Shown here piece by piece: positions 16,214 through 24,993 of a stretch of DNA of 64,000 nucleotides (its first letter is position 1; each line of letters begins with the position of its first letter). This DNA comes from Lachnospiraceae bacterium. Lineage in GTDB: Bacteria; Bacillota; Clostridia; Lachnospirales; Lachnospiraceae. The stretch is from NCBI GenBank assembly GCA_022791755.1, contig JAAVZR010000009.1, positions 30,411 to 94,410 of the forward strand, in the 5' to 3' direction. A program made the position numbers and the translations under genes. The notes beneath the pieces are model-generated. The model made no database searches. It was not told the DNA's origin and saw only the letters and a list, made by a program, of their open reading frames with translations.

Positions 16214-17917
16214 ATGCCCAATGAAGCAGAACGCAGGCAATGCACGGAAAACATTATATCAGAGGACTACGGAGATTTCATTCTGGAAGATTATTTTCCG
16301 GAGCAGGTGGAGACGATACCGGCAAATTATTGCAGCCAGGAAGTAAACAGCCGATATCTTTCTTTTTATGTCCCCAGACAGCTGTGGGCGCCTTTAAGTT
16401 TTAGCAGCGCCCCCTATGTGTCGGTCCCAAAGCTCTTTACCCCCCAGGACAGTACCAGCCTGACCGTATCCGGCATCACACAGGTGAGGCAGTCGGCCCT
16501 GGGGCTCACCGGGGAAGGGGTGATCGTAGGAATCATTGACACAGGCATTGATTACCGCAATCCGGTATTCCGCAATCCGGATGGGAGCACGCGGATTCTG
16601 GCAATCTGGGATCAGACGATAAATGACGGTCCCCTGCCGGGGGTGTTCTCCTATGGGTCCGAATACCGCCGGGAGCAGATCAATGAGGCGCTTCAGTCGC
16701 CGGATCCCTATGCGGTGGTGCCATCGCGGGATACGGAAGGGCACGGAACCTTTCTGTCTGGTGTGGCAGCGGGCAGCGACATGCCGGAAAATCAGTTTAT
16801 CGGGGCGGCCTCGAAGGCATCCATTGTGATGGTAAAGCTGAAGCCGGCCAAACAGTATCTGAGAGATTTTTTTGCGATCCAGCCAAATGTACCCGCCTAT
16901 CAGGAAAACGACATTATGCTGGCGGTAGCCTACCTGCAACAATTGCAGCAGGAATTTGATATGCCGCTGGTGGTATTGTGCAGCATGGGCACCAACTGGG
17001 GCAGCCATTCCGGACTATCGCCGCTGTCACAGACGCTGGCCATGATGCTGGAGAGACCGGCCATATCGGCGGTGGTGCCGGTGGGTAATGAGAGCGGCCT
17101 GGGACATCACTATGAGGGAAAGATCAGTGAAGAGGGAGGGTATCAGGATGTGGAGATCCGGGTAGCGCCCGATGAGAGAGGATTTCAGTTGGAGCTGTGG
17201 TCGATTGTGCCGGACAGGTTTACGGTATCCATCCTCTCTCCCGGCGGGGACTTCGTGCCGCAGATTCCTGCAAGACTGGGAGAAAATCAGAGAATTACCT
17301 TTCCCCTGGAGGCCACGACCGTGGATGTGAGCTACCGTTTTCTGGAGGTACGGGCCAATAACTATCTGGCGGTCATGCGTTTTCTCACACCGGCGCCGGG
17401 GGTGTGGACGATCCGCGTCTATAATATGAATTTTGTGACGGGGATGTTTAATATGTGGCTGCCATGCCAGGGCTTTATCAGAGAAGAGACAGCTTTTTTG
17501 AATCCTAACCCCAACACGACGCTGACCGTGCCCTCCGCCACGGAAAAGGTACTGTCCGTAGGGGCTTATAACCATAATAACGGAGGGATCTATATCCGGT
17601 CCGGCAGAGGATATACGACACTGGGGGCGATCAAGCCGGATCTGGTAGCTCCCGGCGTGGATGTCTATGGCCCCGGTTTACACGGACAGTATATCCGGCG
17701 CAGCGGAACCAGCGTGGCTGCGGCCATAGCGGCGGGAGCGGCAGCCTGTATGCTGGAATGGGGGGTGGTGAGAAAAAACCGCCCCTGGATGAATAATAAT
17801 TTTATCCGCGCGACACTGATCCAGGGAGCCAGAAGAAATCCGAACCTGACATATCCCAACCGGGAATGGGGATATGGTACTTTGGATCTCTATAATACCT
17901 TTAACAGCTTTTCGTGA
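16214..17917 (+). CDS. Subtilisin-family serine protease (S8, Csp-like)
   Basis: 567 aa with all three catalytic residues: Asp109 in IIDTGID, His177 in EGHGT and Ser500 in SGTSVA. A large insert between His and Ser with a beta-rich part (about 290-430) matches the clostridial Csp architecture. Csp proteases process the cortex hydrolase SleC during germination in some clostridia. Other S8 relatives are general housekeeping proteases. No signal peptide is visible. The ATG has GGAG seven bases upstream. The 3' end overlaps the convergent MATE gene by 17 bp. A germination role is possible but not shown by local context. Confidence 0.85.
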   Translation: MPNEAERRQCTENIISEDYGDFILEDYFPEQVETIPANYCSQEVNSRYLSFYVPRQLWAPLSFSSAPYVSVPKLFTPQDSTSLTVSGITQVRQSALGLTGEGVIVGIIDTGIDYRNPVFRNPDGSTRILAIWDQTINDGPLPGVFSYGSEYRREQINEALQSPDPYAVVPSRDTEGHGTFLSGVAAGSDMPENQFIGAASKASIVMVKLKPAKQYLRDFFAIQPNVPAYQENDIMLAVAYLQQLQQEFDMPLVVLCSMGTNWGSHSGLSPLSQTLAMMLERPAISAVVPVGNESGLGHHYEGKISEEGGYQDVEIRVAPDERGFQLELWSIVPDRFTVSILSPGGDFVPQIPARLGENQRITFPLEATTVDVSYRFLEVRANNYLAVMRFLTPAPGVWTIRVYNMNFVTGMFNMWLPCQGFIREETAFLNPNPNTTLTVPSATEKVLSVGAYNHNNGGIYIRSGRGYTTLGAIKPDLVAPGVDVYGPGLHGQYIRRSGTSVAAAIAAGAAACMLEWGVVRKNRPWMNNNFIRATLIQGARRNPNLTYPNREWGYGTLDLYNTFNSFS

Positions 17918-19274
17918 TATGGCGCTGTTCCCACTTATGGCCCCGGTAGCGAAGGAGAAAGAGGACGAGGCGCAGCTGCCAGTCGATGGTCATGGCGACC
18001 CAGGTGCCGAACACCCCCATGCCCAGGTGACGTCCCAACACATAGCTGAGCAGAATGCGGCAGAGCCACATGGAGACGATGGATACGGTCATGGTAAATA
18101 CGGCGTCTCCGGCTGCGCGCAGCGTTCCGGGCAGCGTAAAGGAAAGAGGCCAGGTGAGCATGGCGGCGATCCCGTACCAGAGAGTGATCTGTCTGGTGAG
18201 AGCGGACGTCTCCGGAGACAGGTTGTAGGCATTCAAAATCACGGGAAGAATCAGAAATATGATCGCATTGGTGACAAGGATCGCCACATGGGCTATGACC
18301 AGCAGCTTGCGGGTATAATAGCGGGCCTGTTCGTAGTCTCTGGCCCCCACGCAGCGGGAGATTACGGTGATAAGTCCCAGATTTACGGCGCCGGCCGCCA
18401 GAACCTGAAAACCGGATATGGTATTGGATACGGCATTGGCGGCGATGGCAGAGGTGCCAAAGGAAGCCACCAGGCTCAGTACCAGGATTTTGCCCAGCTG
18501 AAACATACTGTTTTCCAGACCGCTGGGGATACCGACCTGGAGAATCCGCATCACCATATTCTTCTCCGGACGAATGGAGAACGGGAGGTTGAGGTGAATG
18601 AGCTGTTGCGGCTTTAAGAGCATCGCGGTGATAAAGCATGCCGCTACAATGCGGGAAAACAGCGTGGATAAGGCCGCTCCGGCCACGCCCATGTGAAAGA
18701 CGAAGATCAGGAGGGCATTTCCCACGATATTCAAAAGATTCATGGCTAATGACACATACATGGAGATCCGTGAATTACCCATGACGCGAAACAGGGCCGC
18801 GCCGGAATTATATACGGCGATAAAAGGGATGGCAAAGGTCAGGATAAACAGGTAGTCGGCGGCAGCCTGATGGACATCGTGATCCAGCCGGCCAAAGACC
18901 CGCGTGAGGATAAAGCTTTGTCCGAGGAGGATCAGAATCGTGACCGCGGCCGAAATCAGAATACTGAGAAGATAGAGCTGGCCGGCCGCAAAGCAGGCCT
19001 GCTTTTCATTTTTCTGTCCCAGCAGCTGGCCGGCTGCCACAGCGCCGCCTGTGGCCAGAGCCGAAAAGATATTGATGATAAGAATATTGACGCCGTCCAC
19101 GAGAGAGACGCCGGACACGGCGGCCTCCCCTACCTGGGCCACCATGATGCTGTCGGCCATACCTACGACTACGGCCAGAAACTGCTCTGCGATGAGGGGG
19201 CCAATGAGCTTACACAGAGCCTGATTATCAAAAAGCTGTTTCTCCACCGGGATTTTGGGAAATACTCTCTTCAT
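17901..19274 (-). CDS. MATE family efflux transporter
   Basis: The 457-aa protein has about 12 membrane segments in two homologous halves. Typical MATE stretches include IAEQFLAVVVGMADSIMVAQVGEAAVSGVSLV near the start and GIPSGLENSMFQLGK in the second half. These proteins export organic cations, drugs or metabolites in exchange for Na+ or H+. The substrate is unknown. The gene converges on the protease gene. A degenerate member of the palindromic-spacer promoter family lies about 70 bp upstream. Confidence 0.9.
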   Translation of the reverse strand: MKRVFPKIPVEKQLFDNQALCKLIGPLIAEQFLAVVVGMADSIMVAQVGEAAVSGVSLVDGVNILIINIFSALATGGAVAAGQLLGQKNEKQACFAAGQLYLLSILISAAVTILILLGQSFILTRVFGRLDHDVHQAAADYLFILTFAIPFIAVYNSGAALFRVMGNSRISMYVSLAMNLLNIVGNALLIFVFHMGVAGAALSTLFSRIVAACFITAMLLKPQQLIHLNLPFSIRPEKNMVMRILQVGIPSGLENSMFQLGKILVLSLVASFGTSAIAANAVSNTISGFQVLAAGAVNLGLITVISRCVGARDYEQARYYTRKLLVIAHVAILVTNAIIFLILPVILNAYNLSPETSALTRQITLWYGIAAMLTWPLSFTLPGTLRAAGDAVFTMTVSIVSMWLCRILLSYVLGRHLGMGVFGTWVAMTIDWQLRLVLFLLRYRGHKWEQRHITKSC

Positions 19275-19342
19275 GGGATGCCTCGAATCCAGGCGGCACA
19301 GGGCACAGAGGACATGATAAATCTGATCCTGCCGCCGTTTTT

Positions 19343-19371
19343 ATGATACCGTATCGGACGAAGTCCGCCTG
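19343..19371 (-). promoter_or_regulatory. Palindromic-spacer promoter-like element upstream of the MATE gene
   Basis: Read on the minus strand, CGGAC-TTC-GTCCG is followed by GATACGG and TATCAT, the same arrangement as the elements at 19584 and 41258. The -10 box is TATCAT but the -35 box (CAGGCG) is poor. Similarity is seen; promoter activity is inferred. Confidence 0.4.
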
Positions 19372-19521
19372 TCCTGAGGGGACATAAAGTAAGGAATGGC
19401 CGAAGGTATATACCTGTTCAGTATACTACCGGGACGATGAAAAAGCATCCTCATAAATATACAAAAAAAAGCAGAGATCCGGAGGAAAACTGTACAAGAA
19501 AGTTTATATCCCCGGGGGTCG

Positions 19522-19545
19522 GACAGATCTCGTCTGATAAGGTAT
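19522..19545 (+). repeat. Degenerate copy of the palindromic-spacer element
   Basis: CAGA-TCTCG-TCTG followed by ATAAGGTAT repeats the element 62 bases downstream but lacks a usable -10 box (TATCCC). Confidence 0.45.
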
Positions 19546-19583
19546 CCCCTTACGGGGCCCCCTTAACTCATACCCCTGCGGGG

Positions 19584-19612
19584 TAGACAGACTTCGTCTG
19601 ATAAGGTATAAT
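19584..19612 (+). promoter_or_regulatory. Promoter with palindromic spacer, reading into hairpin R1
   Basis: TAGACA (19584-19589), 17-base spacer, TATAAT (19607-19612). The spacer region holds a perfect CAGAC-TTC-GTCTG inverted repeat. A CCCC-TGC-GGGG hairpin lies just upstream. About 60 bp here align with the NUDIX promoter region at 41.23-41.29 kb. No ORF follows for about 480 bp; the first thing downstream is hairpin R1. Confidence 0.6.
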
Positions 19613-19662
19613 CACTTGGGAAAGATTGCATTATGGGTTAGAGTCATTGGGGCGGGGGAATA

Positions 19663-19832
19663 AGCGAAGGGACGCCGGGGACCGTAGAGCTTCCCTGTCC
19701 GGGCGCGCTTTCGCTCTGTGCATGACGCAGCGGTGCTAAGTTCGCGCTTCGCTGCCGCTCGCGCTCACTAAGAACCGGCGTCCTGCAAAGGCCCGGACAG
19801 GGAAGCTCTGCGGTCCCCGGCTGTATCTTGCT
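19663..19832 (+). repeat. Long variable-arm hairpin, copy R1
   Basis: An imperfect inverted repeat of about 170 bp. The outer arm GGGGACCG.AGAGCTTCCC pairs with its complement at 19800-19820. The inner arm (TGCATGACGC...) pairs with GCGTCCTGCA. The loop is in the conserved segment GTTCGCGCTTCGCTGCCGCT. Ends carry GGGACGCC and GGCTGT as in the other copies. It lies between MATE and Fe-ADH and is not coding. Confidence 0.8.
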
Positions 19833-19918
19833 TACCTCATGAGGATGCCTCAAAAGATAGATGTGGTTTCAGCTTTTCCGGAAGGTAAAAGCCATCTTTT
19901 TGGTGTGTGATACCCTGT

Positions 19919-19946
19919 TTGTTGTAAAGTGTTGTAACACTATAAT
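19919..19946 (+). promoter_or_regulatory. Promoter and operator-like palindrome of the Fe-ADH operon
   Basis: TTGTTG (19919-19924), 16-base spacer, TATAAT (19941-19946). An inverted repeat AGTGTT-GT-AACACT (19928-19941) overlaps the spacer and first -10 base. A leader of about 150 nt follows. Confidence 0.55.
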
Positions 19947-20098
19947 GCAGGGGATTTTGCATTGGAAGAGGGAAAGGTTCCGGTGCGGACAGCCATCGGT
20001 GTCCGGGGGCCGCTGTCGTTCCCTTAAATGCCTCTCAATACTACGAAGGCACTCCCCGGTATTCCGGGCCGTGACGATACATAAGGAGGATTCATTTT

Positions 20099-21283
20099 AT
20101 GAACAGCTTTACCTATCATATTCCAACAGAAGTTGTATTTGGCAGAGATTCGGAGACGCTGACGGCTTCTCTGATACAAAAATACGGAGGGTCCCGGGTT
20201 CTCATAGTCTATGGCGGAGGCAGCGCCGTGCGAAGCGGGCTGATCGAAAAGCTGGAGACACAGCTTTCGGAAGCGGGACTGGCCTGGGAGGCCATGGGCG
20301 GAGTGCATCCGAATCCCTATCTGGAGTTTGCCAGGGAGGGAGCAAAGCGTGCACGGGAAAAGGAAGCAGATTTTATTCTGGCAGTGGGCGGAGGCAGCGT
20401 CATTGACACCTGCAAGGCTATTGCCATCGGAGCCGCGAATCCGGATACCGATATCTGGAAGTTCTGGACGCGGGAGGAGACCGTGACAAAGAGCCTGCCG
20501 GTGGGAGTGGTACTGACGATCTCCGCCTCCGGCAGTGAGATGAGCGATTCGGCAGTGCTCACCGATATGGAGAGCGGTGTGAAGAGAGGGCTGGGTACAT
20601 CCTTTAACCGGCCCGTATTTGCCGTACTGAATCCGGAGCTGACCTATACGCTGCCGTCCTACCAGGTGGCCTGCGGGGTGGCGGATATCATGATGCATAC
20701 CATGGACCGGTATTTTAATCCTGATACCACGAACCAGCTCACCGATGAGATCGCGGAGGCGCTGCTTCGCACCACGATCCACAATGGTCTGACGGCGGTG
20801 AAGAACAGCCATGACTATACCGCCATGAGCGAGCTGATGTGGTGCGGCAGTCTGTCGCACAATGGTCTGACAGGGCTGGGAGGAAAGAAGGATTTCGCTC
20901 CTCATCAGCTGGGACATGAGCTGTCCGCCCGCTTTGACGTGGCCCATGGGGCCAGCCTGTCGGCCATCTGGGGTTCCTGGGCGAGATATGTCTATAAGAC
21001 GGATGTAAACCGTTTTGCCCGTTTTGCGGCCAACGTATGGGGCCTTCGGGGCTCCAGCGAGGAGTCGGCGGCCATAGCCGGGATCCATGCCACAGAAGAG
21101 TATTTCACCTCCATCGGGATGCCTGTGAACTTCGTGTCACTGGGGATCGGAGTTCAGCCGGAGGAGGCGCTCAGAGAAATGGCCCTGGGATGTACCTATC
21201 AGAGGACGCGCAAGGTCGGCACGTTTAAAGTGCTGGACGTGGAAGATATTTACGAAATTTATAAGGCGGCAAATTGCGGATGA
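20099..21283 (+). CDS. Iron-containing alcohol dehydrogenase (BDH/YqhD-like)
   Basis: 394 aa, group III Fe-ADH. It has the nucleotide-binding LIVYGGGSAVRSGL and LAVGGGSVIDTCKAIA, then TISASGSEMSDSAVLTD and the metal-ligand helices around DIMMHTMDRYF and FAPHQLGHELSARFDVAHGASL. Such enzymes reduce aldehydes (butyraldehyde, methylglyoxal and others) with NADPH or NADH and dispose of reducing power. An AAGGAGG ribosome site precedes the ATG. The stop overlaps the next gene's start (ATGA), so the two are translationally coupled. Confidence 0.9.
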   Translation: MNSFTYHIPTEVVFGRDSETLTASLIQKYGGSRVLIVYGGGSAVRSGLIEKLETQLSEAGLAWEAMGGVHPNPYLEFAREGAKRAREKEADFILAVGGGSVIDTCKAIAIGAANPDTDIWKFWTREETVTKSLPVGVVLTISASGSEMSDSAVLTDMESGVKRGLGTSFNRPVFAVLNPELTYTLPSYQVACGVADIMMHTMDRYFNPDTTNQLTDEIAEALLRTTIHNGLTAVKNSHDYTAMSELMWCGSLSHNGLTGLGGKKDFAPHQLGHELSARFDVAHGASLSAIWGSWARYVYKTDVNRFARFAANVWGLRGSSEESAAIAGIHATEEYFTSIGMPVNFVSLGIGVQPEEALREMALGCTYQRTRKVGTFKVLDVEDIYEIYKAANCG

Positions 21284-23280
21284 TGACAAAGCAGGAGCTA
21301 TCCAAACTTTACCAGAAGATACTGATGGAGCTGCCGCCCAGGACCTGCCGCGACGATTTGTCCGGCTTACAGCAGAAGATTCAGGTGGTACTGCGCCATG
21401 GCAGACAGAAAAAAATCAAGGATGAGACGCTGGTATCGGAGCTGATGCATCTGGTGCCTGTGTTAAAGGACTGTAAACAGAAGCATCTTTACGAAGCGCA
21501 GGCGGTCATGGCGCTCCCGCAGGTGCTGGGCGTGTGTGACCGGCTGGCCGAGATCCGGTATCGGGCTTATGAGCAGGCCGGCGAGGAGGACAGGCCGCCT
21601 TTAGAAGAGCTGTTTCAATACTTTTATCACGGCAGGAGAGAGATTATCACCCTGCCGCCGGTGAAGGCGTACCGCACCCGCTACATAGAAATGCAGATTC
21701 TGGCCCGGGTGAAAGAGGCGATCCCGGCAGCTCCGGCCACGGAGTATCCGCTGGCCAGGGAGATGAAACGTCACTTTATCCTGCATGTGGGCGCTACCAA
21801 TACCGGCAAGACCTACGATGCCCTGCAGGATCTGAAGCGGGCGGAGAGCGGAGTCTATCTGGCGCCGTTACGGCTTCTGGCCATGGAGGTGCAGGAGCGG
21901 ATGATGGAAGAGGGGATATTTTGCTCTCTTCTGACCGGTGAGGAGGAGGATATCCGGCATTCAGCCACGGTGCTGTCGGCCACGGTGGAGAAGCTGGATG
22001 TAAACCGTGCCTATGAGGTGGCAGTCATTGATGAGTGTCAGATGATTACGGATCCTCAGCGGGGGGCGTCCTGGACCAGAGCCATACTGGGCGTGCGGGC
22101 ACAACGGATCCATGTATGTATGGCGCCGGAAGCAGAGCACATCGTGCGGGCGCTGATCGCCGACTGCAAGGACAGCTGGGAGATCGTCCGCCACCGCCGC
22201 CGGATTCCTCTGACGTATCAGGACAGGCCCTATCGTTTTCCGCAGGATATCGAGGACGGCGATGCGCTGGTGGTATTTTCCCGCAAGACCGTGCTGTCGG
22301 TGGCAGCAGAGCTTACGAGGGCCGGGATCCAGGCCAGCGTCATCTACGGAGCTCTGCCCTACGCTGCCAGAAAGCGTCAGGTGCGGCGCTTTCTGGACGG
22401 AGAGTCCAGGGTTCTGGTGACCACGGACGCCGTGGGGATGGGGATGAATCTGCCGATCCGGCGTATCGTCTTTATGGATATCGTCAAATTCGACGGCAAA
22501 GAAAGGCGGCTCCTGGAACCGGCACAGACCAGGCAGATCGCAGGCCGGGCCGGACGTCTGGGAATGTACGAGGAAGGATTTGTGACCTGTATCAAGCAAA
22601 ACGAGGTGATCCGGAATAATCTGGAGACAGAGGTGGAGACGATCACCCAGGCCCGGCTGAATTTCTCGGAGGCCCTTCTGGATGCGGATTATGCCCTTGA
22701 GGATCTGATCCGCATGTGGTCCCTGGCTCAGGTGCCTGACAAGTACAGCAAGATGGATACGGAAGAGCCTCTGACGCTGTTAAAGGCGCTGCGGGGAGCA
22801 GGAGTGGATATCACGGGGCGGGAAGCCAATGAGACGCTGTACCGGATGATTACCGTGGGTTTTGATATCGAGAGCCGGGAGCTGGTGGAGCAGTGGCTGG
22901 AGTCATGCCGGCGTTATCTGGCCGGGGAAGAGCTGCTCTTGTTCCCGGATTGCGAGGTGGAAGGGCTTCTGGAGATGGAACTGGCATGCAGGCAGCTGGA
23001 CTTGTACTACCAGATGTGTCATCGTTTCGGAATGCCCTGCGATGAGGAGCGGGTGGCCATGGAAAAGGACCGCCTGGCAGCAGCCATCGACAGTGCCATC
23101 GCGAAGGACCTGCAAAATTACCGGAAGCGCTGCCGGATCTGCGGCAGGACCCTGCCCTGGAATGTGGCCTTCGGCGTATGCGATGCCTGCTTCGGCCTGC
23201 AGAACCGCCGCCGGACGAAAGCGCCGGAGAAAATGCCGGGGAAGGCCCGGGGCAAATCACGGAAAAAAGTAAAAAGATGA
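21280..23280 (+). CDS. Suv3-like (SUPV3L1) superfamily 2 helicase with C-terminal zinc finger
   Basis: About 666 aa. The N-terminal part is helical. The motor begins FILHVGATNTGKTYDALQ (Walker A near 171-178) and continues with YLAPLRLLAMEV, DECQM in place of DEAD, and motif V/VI (VLVTTDAVGMGMNLP, QIAGRAGR). This set is that of Suv3, the RNA helicase of the mitochondrial degradosome. The C-terminus carries a C-x2-C...C-x2-C zinc finger and a Lys/Arg-rich tail, suggesting RNA binding. It shares an ATGA junction with the upstream ADH gene, an odd partner. An RNA-decay role is inferred by family. Confidence 0.8.
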   Translation: MMTKQELSKLYQKILMELPPRTCRDDLSGLQQKIQVVLRHGRQKKIKDETLVSELMHLVPVLKDCKQKHLYEAQAVMALPQVLGVCDRLAEIRYRAYEQAGEEDRPPLEELFQYFYHGRREIITLPPVKAYRTRYIEMQILARVKEAIPAAPATEYPLAREMKRHFILHVGATNTGKTYDALQDLKRAESGVYLAPLRLLAMEVQERMMEEGIFCSLLTGEEEDIRHSATVLSATVEKLDVNRAYEVAVIDECQMITDPQRGASWTRAILGVRAQRIHVCMAPEAEHIVRALIADCKDSWEIVRHRRRIPLTYQDRPYRFPQDIEDGDALVVFSRKTVLSVAAELTRAGIQASVIYGALPYAARKRQVRRFLDGESRVLVTTDAVGMGMNLPIRRIVFMDIVKFDGKERRLLEPAQTRQIAGRAGRLGMYEEGFVTCIKQNEVIRNNLETEVETITQARLNFSEALLDADYALEDLIRMWSLAQVPDKYSKMDTEEPLTLLKALRGAGVDITGREANETLYRMITVGFDIESRELVEQWLESCRRYLAGEELLLFPDCEVEGLLEMELACRQLDLYYQMCHRFGMPCDEERVAMEKDRLAAAIDSAIAKDLQNYRKRCRICGRTLPWNVAFGVCDACFGLQNRRRTKAPEKMPGKARGKSRKKVKR

Positions 23281-23446
23281 AAGGAATCTTAAGATTTTTT
23301 GTATACGGAAGAAAAGGATAGCAAGGCGGAAAAAAGCGTGGTATACTGATTACAATATAGCGGGCCAGGCAGGATTGGCCCTCACGGTTCGGGCCTTTTA
23401 GTCAGAGGGCGGTTGTCAGAACAGGATCAGGAGACGGCGGGACATC

Positions 23447-24943
23447 ATGGATAAAAAAGAAATAAACGATATAGGCAAGGAAATCCGTACAGCGGTTCAG
23501 GATGCGATCAACAGCAATGACTTTGCCGATCTGAATCACCAGATCCGGGATTCGGTTAATGAAGCGCTGGATGAAATTCGCAGTGCCTTTCAGTCAGGCG
23601 TGGAGTCATTCGGAGGAGACGGCCACAGAAATCCGGATGGGGCGGACAGGCGCAGGCAGGAGCGCGGGGCAGCGCAGAGTGCAGGGTGCAGGCAGATGGA
23701 CGGCCCGGCCAGGGTCAGAGAAACGGCCCGCCGTCAGATGGAGGCAGGCCGCCGCAGGGCTGAGGAGGTACGCCGCCGGATGGAATCAGCCGGCAGGGCT
23801 CATATGGCGGGAACGGTGGAGCATACCCGCAGTGAGGGCGTATCGGCCCGTGAGACGGTTCATCTTCGCGCCAGGGCAGAGCGGGAGCATATCCGGCAGA
23901 CACTCAGACGCCGGGCAGATATCATCGCCAGACGCCCGAAAGGTACGGTGTCCGGTGTGCTGTGCACGGTCTTTGGCAGTGTGTTTCTCAGCACAGGCAT
24001 ACTGCTGGCCCTGTTGTTTGGAACGATATCGCTGACCGGAGATCTGCCTTTTATAGGTCTTTTGATTATCCTTCTTTCGGCGGTCATGCCTGTGGGGGGA
24101 GGCGGCATCGCCCTGCTCTCGGCGGGAGCCAGAGCGCGGGGACGGGTGGAGCGCTTCCGCACCTACGTGAGTGTGATCGGCGAGCAGAATTATGTAAAGA
24201 TCAGTGAGCTGGCGGCGGCCGTGCGTAAATCAGAGAAGTTTGTCCGCAAAGATTTAAAGAAGATGATCGAACTGAGAATGTTTCCTCAGGGACATATCAG
24301 CGAACAGCAGAACCTGTTCATTCTGGATCACGACACCTATGCCGAATATGAGACCATGCAGCGGGAAGTGGAGCAGAGAAGCCAGACCAGGAAAGAAGAG
24401 ACCAGAGAAGAGCGTCAGCTGAGAGAGACCATGGAGCTGGGGCGGGAGTATCTGGCGAAGATCCGCCGGGCCAACGAGGCGATTCCCGGCGTGGAGATAT
24501 CGAAGAAGCTGACGCGGCTGGAGAAATCGGTGAGCCGTATCTATGCACAGATACAGAAGTCTCCGGATAAGCTGTCGGAGCTGCGCCGTTTTCAGGAGTA
24601 TTATCTCCCCACCACATTGAAGCTGGTGGAGACATACCGGGAGTTCGACGCACAGCCCATTGCCGGAGAGAATATCAATACGGCCAAGACAGAGATCGAG
24701 GCGTCTTTAGATACGATTAATCAGGCTTTTGAAAAGCTGTTTGACAGTCTCTTTGCCGAGACGGCTATGGATGTCTCGGCGGACATATCGGTATTGCAGA
24801 CGCTGTTAGCCCAGGAGGGGCTGACGGAGGAGGCATGGAAGGCAGCCACGGAGACCGGCGCCGAGTATATGCAGGATGGCGCTATCTCAGGAGGAGAACC
24901 GGCTGAGAAATCGGAGGAAGCCGCCCTGAAAATGGGCGTGTAG
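23447..24943 (+). CDS. XpaC-family membrane protein
   Basis: 498 aa. Residues about 60-165 are very rich in Arg, Glu and Ala and probably form a charged helix or coiled coil. Two membrane segments follow (VLCTVFGSVFLSTGILLALLF; PFIGLLIILLSAVMPVGGGG). A helical C-terminal domain (YVSVIGEQNYVKISELAAAV... through YYLPTTLKLVETYREF) is the XpaC ('5-bromo-4-chloroindolyl phosphate hydrolysis') family domain. XpaC and TelA homologues are often adjacent, as here. Their molecular role is unclear, with links to envelope and toxic-anion stress. Confidence 0.8.
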   Translation: MDKKEINDIGKEIRTAVQDAINSNDFADLNHQIRDSVNEALDEIRSAFQSGVESFGGDGHRNPDGADRRRQERGAAQSAGCRQMDGPARVRETARRQMEAGRRRAEEVRRRMESAGRAHMAGTVEHTRSEGVSARETVHLRARAEREHIRQTLRRRADIIARRPKGTVSGVLCTVFGSVFLSTGILLALLFGTISLTGDLPFIGLLIILLSAVMPVGGGGIALLSAGARARGRVERFRTYVSVIGEQNYVKISELAAAVRKSEKFVRKDLKKMIELRMFPQGHISEQQNLFILDHDTYAEYETMQREVEQRSQTRKEETREERQLRETMELGREYLAKIRRANEAIPGVEISKKLTRLEKSVSRIYAQIQKSPDKLSELRRFQEYYLPTTLKLVETYREFDAQPIAGENINTAKTEIEASLDTINQAFEKLFDSLFAETAMDVSADISVLQTLLAQEGLTEEAWKAATETGAEYMQDGAISGGEPAEKSEEAALKMGV

Positions 24944-24993
24944 CTGCCGATTTTGGGACAGAAACTTAGAATAAAGCAGAGGAGAAGCACAGG

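Noticed and set aside
19861..20406. 181-residue ORF overlapping the Fe-ADH start
   Set aside because: Covers the promoter, the leader and the first 300 bases of the ADH gene in another frame; no domain.
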